Source: Melampsora larici-populina 98AG31 (lineage: Eukaryota > Basidiomycota > Pucciniomycetes > Pucciniales > Melampsoraceae). From it: a stretch of DNA of 64,000 nt. The DNA lies in assembly GCF_000204055.1 (NCBI RefSeq), contig NW_006768785.1:937496-1001495 (forward strand), read 5' to 3'. A model generated the notes under the pieces. The model saw only the letters and a program-made list of their open reading frames with translations, had not been told where the DNA came from and made no database searches. Shown piece by piece: positions 11,247-24,789 of the stretch (position 1 is its first letter; the number at the start of each line of letters is the position of its first letter). A program made the position numbers and the translations under genes.

Positions 11247-13798
11247 ATGTTGATTTTCATCATCAACTTGTTCATATTTTATTTACCAATTTCAATAATT
11301 CTTTATCATTTGTTTTGTTATTATTTTGATTACTTTTCACTTAAGTCTTATCCAGGTCCATTCTTGGCTAAGTTTTCTAGGGTTTGGTTGGCTAAAGTTT
11401 CAAGAAATGGAAAACGATATCTGTCGATTCATGAAGCTCATCTTAAGTTTGGTAAGTTTTCAAGTTTTGATTTCCATTAAGATCTTTTAAAGTGAATTTT
11501 TGGTTTTTGTAGGTCGAGTGATTAGGATAGCTCCTGATGAAATTAGTATTGCTGATAAAGATGCTATTCAACCTGTTTTGGGACATGGAAATGGAAATAC
11601 TAAAAGTGAATTTTGTGAGTGAAGTTTACATATCAAAAAATCTTTTAAAGTGGTCTTGATCAATGATAAGATCCAAAGACTGATTTGATTGTATGATTCT
11701 CAAACTGAAGATGACGCATTTGTTTCGATCCATCGTGGTTTATTTGTAAGAGTTCTCCTCTCCAAAATTCAAAGGATTTCCTCAATTAACCCAATCCAAC
11801 TTTTTTCCTGATTTTTTTTTGATTTTTTTGATTTAGAATACAAGAGATAGGATCGATCATACTCGTAAACGAAAGTTAATTTCAAATACGTTTAGTCAAA
11901 AGAACGTATTAGAATTCGAACCTTATATTTCTTCTACTCTTCATCAATTCTTAATTCAATGGGATCGATTATGTGATCAAGTTGAAAAACCATCGATTGA
12001 TTGGTATGAATTTGATTCTTTACCTTGGTTTAATTATTTAGCTTTCGATATAATTGGTAAAATTCTTCATTCAAATCTTCCAAAAAAGAAAAACTTTTGA
12101 AAAGATTGATTTTGTTTTTTTTTGTGGTTTGGAATAGGTGATTTAGCATTTGGTGAACCGTTTGGGATGATCCAACGTGCTGCAGATTATGCGGAAGTAG
12201 ATGATGGTCATGATCAAGTTTTACATTTACCTGCTGTTCAAATCTTAAATGAACGTGGTGAATATAGTATGACTCAAGGTTGTCTTCCTTCTTGGATTCG
12301 CCCAATCACTCCTTATCTCGATCCTTGGTTTGCACGTGGAGCCACTAGTGTGTCAAATTTAGCTGGTGTAAGCGTTTTGTTTCTAAATGTCTTTTTATAT
12401 TTCTTATCTTATTTGGGTGATTACTTGATTGATAAGCCTGACTGTTAGAGAAATGGTGATGAAAATAACTTGTTGATGAGTGCTTGGATGAATGGATTTC
12501 TTTTGGATTAAATAGATTGCTCGGAATCGAGTCAAGAAGCGTTTAGAAGGAGGTCCTCAAGATCGAAAAGATCTTTTGGCTCGATTACAAGAAGGAACAG
12601 ACGCAAATGGACAGCCGATGGGTCGGGATGAACTAACGGTAAGCATAGAGTATTTTGAACATCTAGAACCATAAAAGATGAAGAGGCTCATGAAAAATTG
12701 AATGGGAACTTTACCTCTAGGCCGAAGCTTTAACCCAATTAATAGCAGGAAGTGACACAACGTAAACTTCATGCTTCCTTTAAATCTCTATCCGTTTAAA
12801 GTATCAGCAAGAGACTGATGATGTTCTGCCTTTATGGTTTTGTTTTTGGTTTATTTTCCCAGCTCGAATTCAAGTTGTGCAATTCTTTGGTGGATAGTTA
12901 AACATCCAAACGTTCATAAAAAACTAGTAGAAGAACTAAATACAAAATTCGAAAATCCTTCAATAGGAGTGATTGAATTTATAGATTGTAAAGATTTAAA
13001 ATATTTAAATGCATGTATTAATGAAGGACTTAGAAGACATTCAACTTCTTCCATTGGATTACCTAGATTGATGGCTAATGATTTAAACTTTAAAGGGTTT
13101 TTCATTAAGAAAGGAACCGTTGTTTCGGTTCCTTCTTATGAAATTCATCATGATCCTGAGGTTTGGGGAGACCCGTATGTGATCATGGATTTCTTGGTTC
13201 TCTCTCTCTCTGTGTGTGTGTGCATGTATTGAAATTGTGGTTTTTTTCGTTTAGTTGGAACTTTCGTCCGGAAAGATGGCTTGAACCAGATGCTAAAGAA
13301 CTTGAAAAAGCTTTTATGCCATTTAGGTACGTAATTTCCATTACACTAAACTTGATTTTTGCTATCATGTATAAAGATCAAGGACGTCAAGTTTTGAATT
13401 TTAATATTTTTGTCTTTGATGTCTAGTTTTGGACCTCGTTCATGTGTTGGTAGGAATGTAGCTATTTTGGAATTACAAGTGAGTTTATAAGAACAACTTG
13501 ATATATTAAAGAAAATTGAAGTAAATCAGAATCTTACTTTTTGTTCTGTTTTGTTTGGAAACATTTTTTTTGTTGATTAGATGATCATTTCTACTTTGGT
13601 CTTGAGATATGATTTTCAATTATCTTATCCAAATCAATCTGAACTTGAAACTCGTGAAGGGTTTTTGAGAAAAGTTAGTTTGTAAACTTTTTTCCCCACA
13701 AGATTTGTTGATCCTAAATGATGATGTGTGTTGCTTTTTTCTTTTCAAAAAAATAGCCAACTGAGTGTTTTATAAAGATTAAAAGAAGATTAGAATGA
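11247..13798 (+). CDS. Cytochrome P450 monooxygenase
   Basis: Twelve exons: 11247-11451, 11513-11614, 11711-11745, 11837-12056, 12138-12367, 12516-12638, 12721-12761, 12863-13174, 13255-13326, 13427-13478, 13581-13673 and 13757-13798. The product is 508 aa, the usual length. An N-terminal hydrophobic anchor (residues 1-27) and the YPGPF hinge place it in the ER membrane. The I-helix oxygen-binding motif is AGSDTTS, the K-helix ExxR is in NEGLRRHS, the PERF-like segment is FRPERW, and the heme loop is FGPRSCVGRN with the axial Cys. It resembles fungal benzoate-hydroxylase/pisatin-demethylase-type P450s; the substrate cannot be told. Every splice junction keeps frame. Exon 3 is only 35 nt. The intron before exon 9 contains a CT/GT microsatellite at about 13200-13222. 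Confidence 0.95.
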
Positions 13799-16195
13799 AG
13801 ATTCGAATGAAAAAAGGAAAAAGAAAGGGAAAGAAATGTATGAAGATGAAGAGAAATGGTAAGAAAATGAAAATGAAAGATTTTGAAGTAAAAGAAATGT
13901 ATTTTCAAATGGTGATTCAATTGATTATAAGGTCTTTTTAGTGACGATTATAAGTTTTTTTGTATGAGTTAATTACTAACAACTAAAAAAACAAGTAGGA
14001 TTTTGTTTTGTTCAATTATATTATTAAGTATTTATTTGTTATTGAAATCTTTTGGTATATGTTGTTGTGTTTTGAAGTATTTTAAATTTTAATGAATTTC
14101 TCAAAAAAGTATTATTATGATTTGAAGTGGGATTTAAAAGAAGGAAAGCTTGGAAGGTATGTGTTACATATGGAAAGTTATTTAGGAGGTTTGGTGAGTT
14201 GGTCATCAATATGATCATAATAATATGTAAGGGGTTTACAAGTTTGAGGGGTTTGTGTATTTATGTTACAAACAAAATGACGGTTTGTAAGTACTATGAG
14301 TCTAAAAATCAGATCACCTGAATGATTAGGTGTTCCAAATTTCAAAATATGTTGATTTTATGTTAAATAAATTAAACTTGAAACACCTTTATAGGTTGGA
14401 TTTTTTATTGAGAGACCAAAGCTTTTTTGATGTACAAGGGACAGTACATCTTGAGGCATCTGATTGGTCTGAGTCATCCAGGACCACCAAATCTCTTTTT
14501 GGAATTCCAACGAAAAGAGTCTATGGCTGAAAAGTGATGAATCCAGTAAGTGTTGAAAAGTTCAAGAACAAAGCTATACTACAATGTATGAAGGAAGCTG
14601 TGAAATGAGTCGATTTTGGATATGCACAATGTCATTGCCGGAAAGTTACTTGATAACTACTCCCAAAGAAGCTTATAAATACATACATAAGATGAACATG
14701 AGTAGTTTTATTTGGTTGAAGAGATCTTGGTTCGATTTGGAAAGGTTTTACAAATGATTTGTGATTGGAAAGATCAAGTTTATTGAAAGGGTTTTTCATT
14801 ACAATTATGATCTTTACTGATCACTTATTCCTCAAAGATCATGTTGAGAACCAGTTCCTTTGACAAAGATCCTTCTGGAGCCTAGGCTGTAGCAGCACAG
14901 GTTCCGGTGGGCTCGGTTTGATGGAGCTTGTGGTAAGGTAGGATGATGATAGCTGCTGATGTGCCATGAACAATTATGACGTGGTTTGAATTCTTTCACC
15001 TGCTCACCTTTGATTATTCGCCCACCTCATTTCGTATACCTCTCCTCTTTACCTCGACTTTGACGATTTGTGGATGATCAACAGAATACGCGAAAATCGT
15101 CGCAGTACGTCCACACGGGCTTAAATGACTTGTACACCATCGGAAAGTCAGACCACAAACTGCTCATTGCGGCTCAAAGGTTCCAAACACAGAAGTTGTG
15201 ACTGATGAGGTCATACGCCTATCCTGAAAAGATATCCCTACCCTTGAAAGTTTCTTGATATTCGGTGGTGAAGCCAAATCAGACGCCCATTAATATCAAT
15301 ATATATGCATCATGTCAGATTGATAATCACGTACTTTCTTTTGGCTTGAAAGAGGTTCAAAAAAAGCTGACTTGCCGTGTTTCCGATTCCAGTGTCCACA
15401 ATGATACAATTGATAAACTTTGCCACAAATCACAAGACGCTGCTCACCGATGTAGATCTGGGTTTACGCGATTTGCAACACAATCGTTTTGGATTTTAAA
15501 GTGAGTTTGTACAATTGTCGTGCCGTAATTGTTATAGGAGTCATTTGTTGGCAAGAGTAGATAAATAAACAATTTTGTGCCATAAAACTATGTACCGTTC
15601 TTTGATCTACATCCGGCCGAATCCTTGAGGTTTTAATGGGGTGGAAGCATGCAAGTGATTAGAAGTGATTTAATTGAACAAATGTGTATTCAAAAAAAAC
15701 AAATTCAAAAGTGCTATAAATTTCTATCAACATCGTCTTGACTCTTGAGACTGTTTAATCTTGACGGCAATGGCGCTGCCCAATCTGGGGAGATCCTTTT
15801 GAGGAAAACGTTTGACATCGGGATGCACCTGAAAGTTTTGCTCACTCATTCCGGTTCGGTGACTTCTCGAGCTTGGGTTGGATTCTCAATTACATTTCCT
15901 TGCCATCTCGTTACGGCGATGGGGGTCCATGACTCAGCAAGCCGAGTGTGCCACTTCTCTTTGGTAAATTACTGTATGTATTAAAGTACATATCAGAATG
16001 ACTATTCTTTCGTATTCCGGCACATACGTACCGTTTAATGAACAAGCGATCCTCCTACCAGGGTGCAAGAGAAGCCCAAGGGCGTGGAGTGGCATAAAAG
16101 AGCGCTCCTCGTCTTATTTTGGGCTGCCCAACACAACAACACCTCATAGTCGCTCATTTCTTACTTTTGCATCTACCTATCTGGATTTTAGCAAT
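13799..16195. other. Intergenic region, no gene recognised
   Basis: Purine-rich sequence just after the P450 (13790-13880), then mixed sequence with only short frames. The last 200 bases before 16196 are the likely promoter and leader of the carboxypeptidase gene. Confidence 0.5.
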
Positions 16196-18754
16196 ATGCA
16201 TCCTTTCAACTTGTACTTTATCTCTTTTTTAACATGTCTGTCAAGCTCACTTCAAGTGAGCAGCAAGATGCCTCATGTGACAAGAGCCCCTGCGTATTCT
16301 GGCGGAAAACGACAATTCAAATCTGCCCGCGCAAAAGAGTTTTTGGTAGATGGAAAGAAACTTCCATCGGTTGATTTTGATATTGGAGATAGGTAAGTTT
16401 GAGGTGAAATCTAAAGTTGATGAAATCTCTAACAAGCGAATTGACTCCATGATCACCTTGGTATGACAGTTATGCTGGTGTTTTACCCACGTCCAATGAT
16501 CCTAAATCGCCTACCAAATTATTTTTCTGGTTTCTACCATCGCAAACTGAAGTAGGATCCAATGACTTGACTATGTTTACCAATGGTGGACCAGGTTGTT
16601 CGTCTTTGATAGGAGCAACTTCGGAAAATGGTCCGGTGAGGAAATTTGTTAAGACAAATCGATTTTATGAATAGTTTCAACTAATTGATTATCCCGGTTT
16701 TTTTAGCTCACATTGGCCAAAAAAATTACACGGAATCCATAGTTGAGCTCAAATCATTCTGACTGAAAAAATCTTTGCATTTATAGCTGAAATCTCTTTT
16801 TTCAGCTCATGGAACACGGTTTCGAACGTGCTTTACATCGAACATCCTGCTCCCGTCGGTTTCAGTGAAGGAAATGTAACCATCCATAATGAGATTGAGA
16901 TTGCTAAACCTATCTTTGGATTCTTACAACACTTTGTCGAGGTAAGTTTTTCATCGCCATTGATCAACTCAGAGGTTTGGTCAGATTCTGACTCTCATCT
17001 TGATCTCCCCATCCTCATAGGTTTTTGAGGAAATGAAAAATGTTAACTTCTGGGGTCAGGAATCGTATTCATTGTTGCCTTTTGGGTCTCAGTTTTTTTT
17101 CTCATACATTTATTCTATGATTTACAGTCTCCGGCGAGTCATACGCAGGCTACTATGTACCTTACATCTGTGACTACATCTACGCCCATCAGTCCGCACT
17201 CGCCCTCTCCCTACAAGGTTCATTCCTTATTGACCCGGTCTTTTCCGAGTACGTAAATCTTACTTTAATTGCAATGTGCTCAGGACTGAAGCTATCCCAT
17301 CTTTGGCGTCTAGTGGAGTGTTCGCTTTCGAAATACCGGCTTACCCATTTGTCAAACGCGTAAGTAAGGTTTACAGAGCTCTGATTTTCCCACTTCTCAA
17401 AGTGACGAAAGATTTTCTTTTATCGCACGTGAAGCACCAAGATGCATTCCCATTCAATGCGACCTTCTGGGCACATCTGGCTGACTTGCACCACTCATGC
17501 GGGTTTGATGCTTACCTTGAAAAAGTGAGTATTCAGCTCACATAATGCTTTCTACGTGGACCATGTGGCCTTTTTTCAAAGCTGATTCTTAGTCTCTCTA
17601 TAAAAAAAGTACTTGACATACCCACCTCCTGGACCTTTCGAAGAACCGCTGGTAATTTGTCTTCAACTAGCTTGGGTGGGACCTTGGCTAACATTAGACT
17701 CTTGTATAGCCAGGAAGCCTCGAAACCAACGCCTACAACATGACATGCGATATGTACAGTGCAGTAAGCTTTATCTCACTGTGTTCTCCAGATTGAGCTC
17801 AGAAGTTGACAGACTTTCTTCAAATATCATCAGATCGTTCTCGCTCTTGAAAACATTACGTGAGTATAGCGGTCGAAGAAATCATTCGAAAGGTTACTCC
17901 ACATATCTTGAAACTGAAGATACTTTTTTTGTTATCGTCATCTCCAAACAGAAATTTCAATTTTTAGTTGGTTTACTTTTGCTACTTTCAACACACAACA
18001 TAATAACTAATATAACGGGTTTTGATGAAACAGTAATATCTATGACCGAAGCAATTACACTGGTCCGCTCGATCAAGATTACTTCTCACGCCAAGATGTC
18101 AGAGAGGCATTTCACGTTCCTAAAGGCACTCAAAAATGGACCGAGTGTAGTAATTCAAACAATGTACCAATTTCTCTGAACCATTCTTATGATAGATATT
18201 CACTGTTTATCACTACTTGAAATAAATCGCTCACCAGGATCTTTCGGACAGATTTTCCCGCACGGAGACGGGTCACAACCACCTGCATGGACTGTTTATC
18301 CTCGAGTGATTGAAAAAAGCAAACGCACTTTACTTGCTCATGGGCTTTGGGACTTTCGAATCTTTTCAGAAGGATCACAACTTGGTGTTCAGTTCGTCGA
18401 GCTTTTTTTCAAAATATCTTTTTGGGTTATTGGAACCTGATCATCTTGATGAATGAATGAATAGGAATATGACATGGTCTGGTGCTCAAGGATTGTCGAA
18501 ACCACTGACAGTTCCTTTCATGGTGAAAGGTCAAGGTCATCTTGGAAATTTCGTACGTCAATCGAATTGAGTTTGAAAAAGATATGATAGAGAATTGATT
18601 TCTCTTTGAATATATCGATTTTCAGAGAACTGAGAGAGGATTCACTCTTGCTGAAGTTGACAAAGCTGGTCATATGATTCCACAGGATCAACCACAAGCA
18701 GCTTTACAACTCTTACAATTCCTTTTAGGTCAACGAGAAACCCCATCAGAATAA
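16196..18754 (+). CDS. Secreted serine carboxypeptidase (peptidase family S10)
   Basis: It removes C-terminal residues from peptides in the vacuole or outside the cell. Fifteen exons: 16196-16392, 16470-16635, 16707-16741, 16806-16941, 17021-17054, 17128-17248, 17284-17359, 17435-17524, 17610-17651, 17710-17763, 17834-17859, 18034-18163, 18252-18391, 18465-18552 and 18626-18754; 487 aa. The first ATG begins a hydrophobic signal peptide (about 23 residues). NGGPGCSS is the oxyanion-hole motif, SGESYAG holds the nucleophile Ser, the Asp is in HGLWDF, and the His is in KAGHMIPQDQP. The family's NPYSWN and NMTWSGAQG motifs are present. Several exons are very short (26-42 nt), and two donors are non-consensus (GTTGAG, GTCAGG). 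The end of exon 12 is the least certain join. The catalytic triad is complete, so the gene is probably active. Confidence 0.9.
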
Positions 18755-20051
18755 ATCCTCGATTGAAGTTCCATTCTTGATCTTAACTTATTCATCTGTT
18801 TTTCTTCATTCATTTATTCAAGAATTCAGAGTGGATGTGTTTCAAATTATTTAGTCTGATCACTTCACATGGACTCATTGTATGACAATCATACTTTCTT
18901 TCAACGCTTAGCTCTTGTTATCTAAAGGAGTGAAGATTACCGCTTGTATAACATCACATCTTGGTATTTTGTGTGTTTGGTATCATATCTTACCTTTGAT
19001 CATGAGACTCTTTTGTTGTTGAATGTGTATTCATGCCCAAAAGGACACGTTTTCTAAGAACAAAAAAATTTATCTACAAATACTTTTCATTCATTTTTCA
19101 ATACCTTGTAAATACTATTTTTTGGAATGTCAATCTATGATCAAAAATCATTGGATTTGGGTACCGAATTGCCTTATCATGATCACTAAACAAATCAAGT
19201 TTCACTAGATTGGAGAATTCCAATGATTCTCAAAATCCAATGTGGGACTGTAACACGTCACTTGAAGTGTTTCCACATCTACCGTCATCCTAATGAGTGT
19301 TGCAACCTCAAGCAGACAGGCTTATCAACATTAATCAGACAAGGTTACTGTTCTTGAGTACACATTCTGGCATTGAGCAGTGAAAGATTTTTTTTGCATG
19401 CTCTAGAGCATAACACTCCTGAAAACCAATTATCGTGTCTTTTCCCAGTTTTCAATCCTCACCAAAACTATGTAGGCTTATATAGTTTGACAAGAACACC
19501 AGAACCCACCAAGCCCCAATAACATGAAATAGAACTGATGAGTCAGAAAAGAAACCATGCGCGCTCGTCGACCCGTACACGCAGGCCGAGTACCGCGCCC
19601 AGACCGCAAATACTGCTGTAGCGGACGGGACCAATCGGGTTGGCAGCTGATCTGCAGGGAATGTGATCAAGGCCTGCGTTGAGACGCAGATCACCACACC
19701 ATCACACGAATCCTTCGACCAACTGAATTCAATCAATGTTAATCAAACCCATGATAAGATAGGGCTTTCAAATACGCAAAGGAAATCGTTACAACATCTC
19801 AGTCCATTGAAGTTGAACACGCAAACTCATACTGGCGTACATGCACGATGTTTTACTTTCCTGGACGGTTATCACTTCAAAGTAGCTTGCGGTATAATCC
19901 ATGCTTGGGTGTTCAGGATGCCAAACTTAGATCAAGATTCTTTAGTCTGGAGAGTAGCGTCTTGCGATCAACTGGGTTTAGTCAACTGGTACTTTTTTTG
20001 AATCTCAACTATCTTCAAATCATCTGCTTGTATTGATTTGCTTGTTCCGCT
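18755..20051. other. Intergenic region, no gene recognised
   Basis: Mostly AT-rich. A GC-rich patch at about 19555-19680 differs in composition from its surroundings but has no recognisable product. The bases before 20052 are the Atm1 leader. Confidence 0.45.
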
Positions 20052-22890
20052 ATGGTTCCTCATAAGAAACTTCGGCATTTCAACCACATCAGTCATGGAG
20101 CCTCAATCCAGTGTTTTCCAAAGTACTCGTACGCTCGTGGGAATGCTTTCAAACGAATCTCTCCTCAGCTTAGATCATTATCCAGCAAGATAAACGGTAG
20201 GCATGTATGATTTAGAATCCATCGACTAAACATCGGCCGAGAGACTCACACGTACATTTTTTATCAGACAAGCCTTCTGAAGGCTCGCCGATTTCGCCAC
20301 AAGGCGAGACCAAAAAGACGGATCGACGTCGAGACTGGAAGATATTGGCTCAACTCATTCCCAATATATGGCCTAAAGATGACAGAGCTACAAAACTACG
20401 TGTGGTGTCAGCTTTGCTTTTGTTAACTGGTAGCAAGGTAAGTGTCTACGAGAAATAAGTGATTCACAAAGTCTTGGTCTAACTGACATGATGTCCATGG
20501 CTTAGATTCTTAACGTTCAAGTCCCGTTTATGTTTAAGCAAATCATAGATTCTCTATCAATACCTATCGATCCTACGACAACCCAGGGTGTTTGGATGAT
20601 TGCAGGGAGTGTAATTGCTGGATGTCAGTGCTCTAGTTGTTCGCAAAACCCACTCAACGATTCATGCCACACATTTACTACCTAGATGGTCTCGCTCGTA
20701 TATTGGCTACCGTTTTTTCAGAATTACGAACGGCGATCTTCACCAATGTCGCTCAATCTGCTATTCGAAGGGTTGCTAGAGGAGTCTTTACTCATTTACT
20801 CAATGTCGATGTCGGCTTTCATCTACAGAATCAAACAGGTGGACTCACTCGAGCTATAGATCGTGGAACAAAGTGAGTCATCAAACGTTCTTCATCACAC
20901 AGATTTAAAAATGTTCTAATGAAATATTCATGTATTCGATTAGAGGTATATCATTTATGCTTTCTTCGATAGTTTTCCATGTCTTTCCAACTGCATTGGA
21001 GATCGGAATTGTTTGCGGAATCCTCGTGCGTCGATGAAAGTCTTTCTGGTCTCATATGTCTTGGACCTTGGTACTACAACAGATCCTCTGTTGCTGATAC
21101 CTTCATGTTCAATAGACATATAACTTTGGGTGGAGCTATGCCGGTATCACCTTGATGACGATGTTGGCCTATACATGGTTCACCATCCGGACTACAGCAT
21201 GGCGGTTAGCATACCACCCATACCTCTCAATCCATGAATGGATCATCTAATCATCATCAATTTTCTCATCAATAGATTACAATTCAGGAAACGAGCCAAT
21301 CAAGCCGATAACATTGCAGCTAGCATTTCAATTGATTCTTTAACAAATTATGAAGCAGTCAAACATTTCAATAATGAAAAGTTTGAGATTCAACAATATG
21401 ATCAAGCACTCGAAAGACATGAGAAAGCTTCGATTGATATTTATAAAAGCTTAGCCTTCTTGAATACAGGACAGAATGTGATTTTTTCAGCTGCATTGAC
21501 TGGTATGATGTATTTAGCTGCTCAATCTGTGATTGATGGTACTATGACTGTTGGAGATCTGGTGATGATCAACCAATTGGTTTTCCAACTTAGTTTACCA
21601 TTAAATTTTCTTGGTGCGTGCGTGACTTTTAAATGATCAAGAATGGATCATGATTTATCAGATTATATGCTCATGCTACGTTTTCGATCACCTCAGGATC
21701 TGTTTATCGAGAGCTTAGGCAAAGTATCATAGATATGGAGACTTTGTTTGACTTGCAGCAAACAGGATTAATCATCAAGGTAGGGGAAGTTTATCACAAT
21801 TCTATCCTCAACTGCACCTGCTAACATTATAATGAATCTTTTCAGGATAAACCAAACGCCGTACCATTACGCTTGACTCAGGGGGGCGAGATTCGATTTG
21901 AAAACGTTTCATTTAGTTATTCTTCTTCAAGGCCGATCTTTACCAACTTATCATTTGTGATTCCGGCTGGTAAAAAGGTAGCGATTGTTGGACCATCAGG
22001 TTGTGGAAAATCTACTGTCTTTAGATTATGTTTTAGATTTTATGATGTTCAAGAAGGTAGAATTTTGATTGATGGACAAGATATAAGAGAAGTCAATTTG
22101 AATAGTTTGAGATCACATATAGGAGTCGTACCACAAGACACAAGTTTGTTTCACTCAGATATCTTACATAATATTAGATATGGGAATCTTGAATCAAGTG
22201 ATGAAGAAGTCAAACGGGTAGCTAGATTAGCCAAACTTGAGAAAACGATTGAACAATTACCTAATGGATGGAAAACTGAAGTTGGAGAACGTGGATTGAT
22301 GTTGAGTGGAGGTGAAAGACAAAGATTGGCAATTGCGAGATTGATGTTAAAGAATCCTTCAATTTTATTCTTTGATGAAGCGGTGAGTCAAACTTGAAGC
22401 TTCTTCTTTCGAAAATGATGATTGAAGAGATCATTTTGTGGATTGTAATATCATTGCTTTAGACCTCTGCATTAGATATTTATACTGAACAGGATTTGAT
22501 GAGAAACATTATACAAAACTTGTTAGATAAACAGCGTACTAGTGTATTTGTTGCACACAGGTAAGTTGATCCATCTTGAAATACTTGGAACTTCTTTTTT
22601 GATGAATTACTAATGAATTGATGGATGGATTTGTGTTGTAGACTTAAGACTATATCAGATTCAGATTTGATTATCGTTTTGAAAGATGGAAGAGTGGCTG
22701 AACAAGGTAGTCATGATGAACTTTTGAAAGTTCAAGGTGGAATTTATCAAGGTAAGCTTCCAAACTTTGAAGTTGATTTCTTGGGGTTGAATGGATTTGA
22801 TGACTAATCTTGAATTGGAAATGAATCAAACTTCTTTTGGGATTCCAAGATATGTGGAAATCACAGTTTATCACTAGTGAATCAAATTGA
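20052..22890 (+). CDS. ATM1: Mitochondrial ABC half-transporter Atm1/ABCB7
   Basis: Atm1 exports a glutathione-linked sulfur or Fe-S intermediate from the mitochondrial matrix for cytosolic Fe-S protein assembly. Exons: 20052-20196, 20268-20437, 20506-20623, 20686-20872, 20944-21025, 21116-21204, 21276-21613, 21697-21779, 21846-22382, 22463-22560, 22642-22751 and 22850-22890; 665 aa. The Arg/Ser-rich, acid-poor first 50 residues look like a mitochondrial presequence. The membrane domain carries family motifs such as [32 protein letters not shown] and [10 protein letters not shown]. The ATPase domain has Walker [10 protein letters not shown], signature LSGGERQR, Walker B ILFFDEA, D-loop SALD and H-loop VFVAHR. 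All joins keep frame. No defects are seen; the C-terminal tail is short. Confidence 0.96.
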
Positions 22891-23459
22891 ATGATTCTTT
22901 ATTCAGTTCATACATTGAAAGATTTGATTTTAGGGTTTTTCTTCTTCCTAAGGATCTGTTTGTTCAAGATTTCTTTAAAGAAGTTCATATTAGACTTGTT
23001 ATGCATTTAGTTTACTGTTTTTTTTTGGTTTTTCAATGAATGTTCATGTAAAATGATTCAAATTTCAGGTGAAAAATTGGGTATTGAAATTCATGTAGTC
23101 ATTTGTTGGAAATTGCAATTAAGAAAAGATTTAGGTATTTATGGTTCTTTAGAAAAGTGTGTATGGCTTACTTCCACATTGCAGTACGTGCCTGAACAAG
23201 GTATATGTATCATACATGTAGAGACGACTAGAGAAGTGTCTTAAATATCGAATATAAGAAGGGAATTTTAACAATCCGAGGTTCAGATTTTTTTATTTCA
23301 GATCTCTTGGTATTGTCATGGAACTTAAGGTATTTGGAGTTGAGATTGGACAGGTACATAAATTGCAGCCGGGTTTGCATTGTTTGTTTGAAACAAACAA
23401 TGAGCAAATGATTAGCTATAAGGTTATCATTCAGAGCAAAAGTGAAGATGATATGAACA
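22891..23459. other. Spacer between Atm1 and the nested transposons
   Basis: No gene recognised. An open stretch at 23053-23244 has no intron partner or known motif. Confidence 0.45.
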
Positions 23460-23477
23460 GGACCCAGGAATGCTCCT

Positions 23478-23625
23478 ACTAAGGTTTGTGCCCAAAAATG
23501 TCGGAATTTGGCCTTGAATTTGACCTATGTTTGTGCCGAAAACCGTCGGAATTGGCTATTTTTGCCCAAATGTTTGTATCGTAAAATGTCGGATTTTGGC
23601 TGAATTTTAGGGGGAAAAATAGGGC
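23478..23625 (+). repeat. Subterminal repeats of the outer TIR element
   Basis: Three imperfect copies of a unit like TTTGTGCCNAAAANNGTCGG lie about 45-60 bp apart just inside the left TIR. Related units occur on the right side at about 28095-28195. Such subterminal repeats often bind the transposase; that role is inferred. Confidence 0.5.
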
Positions 23626-23730
23626 TAGGTAGGGCTAGGTCTGGGTACGCAGGAGTATTAAACAGGATTAAACGTGAGAAAAGAAAACAATAGTCCTGAG
23701 AGTCCTGAGATTTCATCTATCCAAAAGTCA

Positions 23731-24270
23731 TCATGTCCAAGTAGGAAATACCAAGATCAATAAATGAATAAATGAAGACATTGAGATAGATAAGGGAATG
23801 AACGCACCAGTAAACACCATAAAATGGGAGGGAATGTTCATGTGTTCTCGCATCCATTGGAGTTTAGCCCAGATGTTCTTCCGAACGTTGCTCACGGCGG
23901 CTTTCTTCAAACTGATAAGTAGGCGAGATCGAAGTTCAAGTTGAATGGTACTTTTCGAGGGCATCTTGCCGTGAGCATTGTAAAGTTTTTCCCGCACCTC
24001 GTCCAAGAAAAGTGATGGATGTTCATCAATGATTCCTTCCATGAATTGTCGATCATTGTTGTTCAACACTCGGCGTCGACCCCTTTGCTGATAGTAATAA
24101 GGATCTCGTATGACTGCTCGAGTTTGCCGGTAAAGTTCCATCCATCGTCGAAATGAACGTTCAGAAATTGGCTTTTTCAGTCGGCGTCGAATGATGGACT
24201 TTGGAAGTCCTCGGAGTCGCCAAATCACCGCCAGGACTTTGATATCGGCCGAATAATAACGATATGGCAT
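23731..24270 (-). pseudogene. Tc1/mariner-like transposase, N-terminal part only
   Basis: From the ATG at 24270 the protein begins MPYRYYSADIKVLAVIWRL, a homeodomain-like helix-turn-helix. A second helix-turn-helix follows (RGRRRVLNNNDRQFM), then PSKSTIQLELR and a stretch leading to HFMVFTG, where the first catalytic Asp would follow. The frame ends shortly after and the remaining 270 bases to the TIR cannot code the DDE core, so the catalytic part has been deleted. A splice donor (GTGCGT) at the break might join to a short downstream piece but would not restore the core. Confidence 0.65.
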
Positions 24271-24789
24271 GTGAACTGAAAAAAGGAAGGGCGGAGATGA
24301 GATGTGATGGTGAGGACGAGGTGGGGTGGAATCAAGGGTGTCCAGGGTTGAGATGAGAAACTGGGAACCTGTTATTTTCCGGTCTCCGGGGTGCACCGGA
24401 TTCCGGAATTTGATTTGGGTCAGCTGCGCAGCAGACTGCGGCCAAATTTGGCCTCTCTTCTGTTCTCTTGTGCGGTCGACCCGGTCAACCTATTTAGCAA
24501 AGGTAGTACAACCAGTCATTAAGTATTAAGTGTCTATCACCGTGTATCACCACTTGAGTTACGTTCTACCACGTTTTACCACGTTTTACCACCAAACCCC
24601 ACATCCCACTCAACTTCATTTTCAAAGTTTTAGGCTTCACACAAATATTCACACATAAACATACTTAGAAATCTTAGAAAAGCTTAGAAATCATGCCGCT
24701 GCTCAATGACATCATGAACAAGGCCTTGCGCCTCATTGAAGAACGTCCAATCATCGTGACAGCTACAGATGCAGATTGAAGAAGACAAA

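Noticed and set aside
13201..13223. CT/GT dinucleotide repeat as a mobile-element mark
   Set aside because: It is a simple microsatellite inside a P450 intron with no target duplication.
18034..18179. Stop codons in frame across the carboxypeptidase region as evidence of a pseudogene
   Set aside because: They fall in introns; splicing at GT-AG sites keeps the frame and all catalytic residues.
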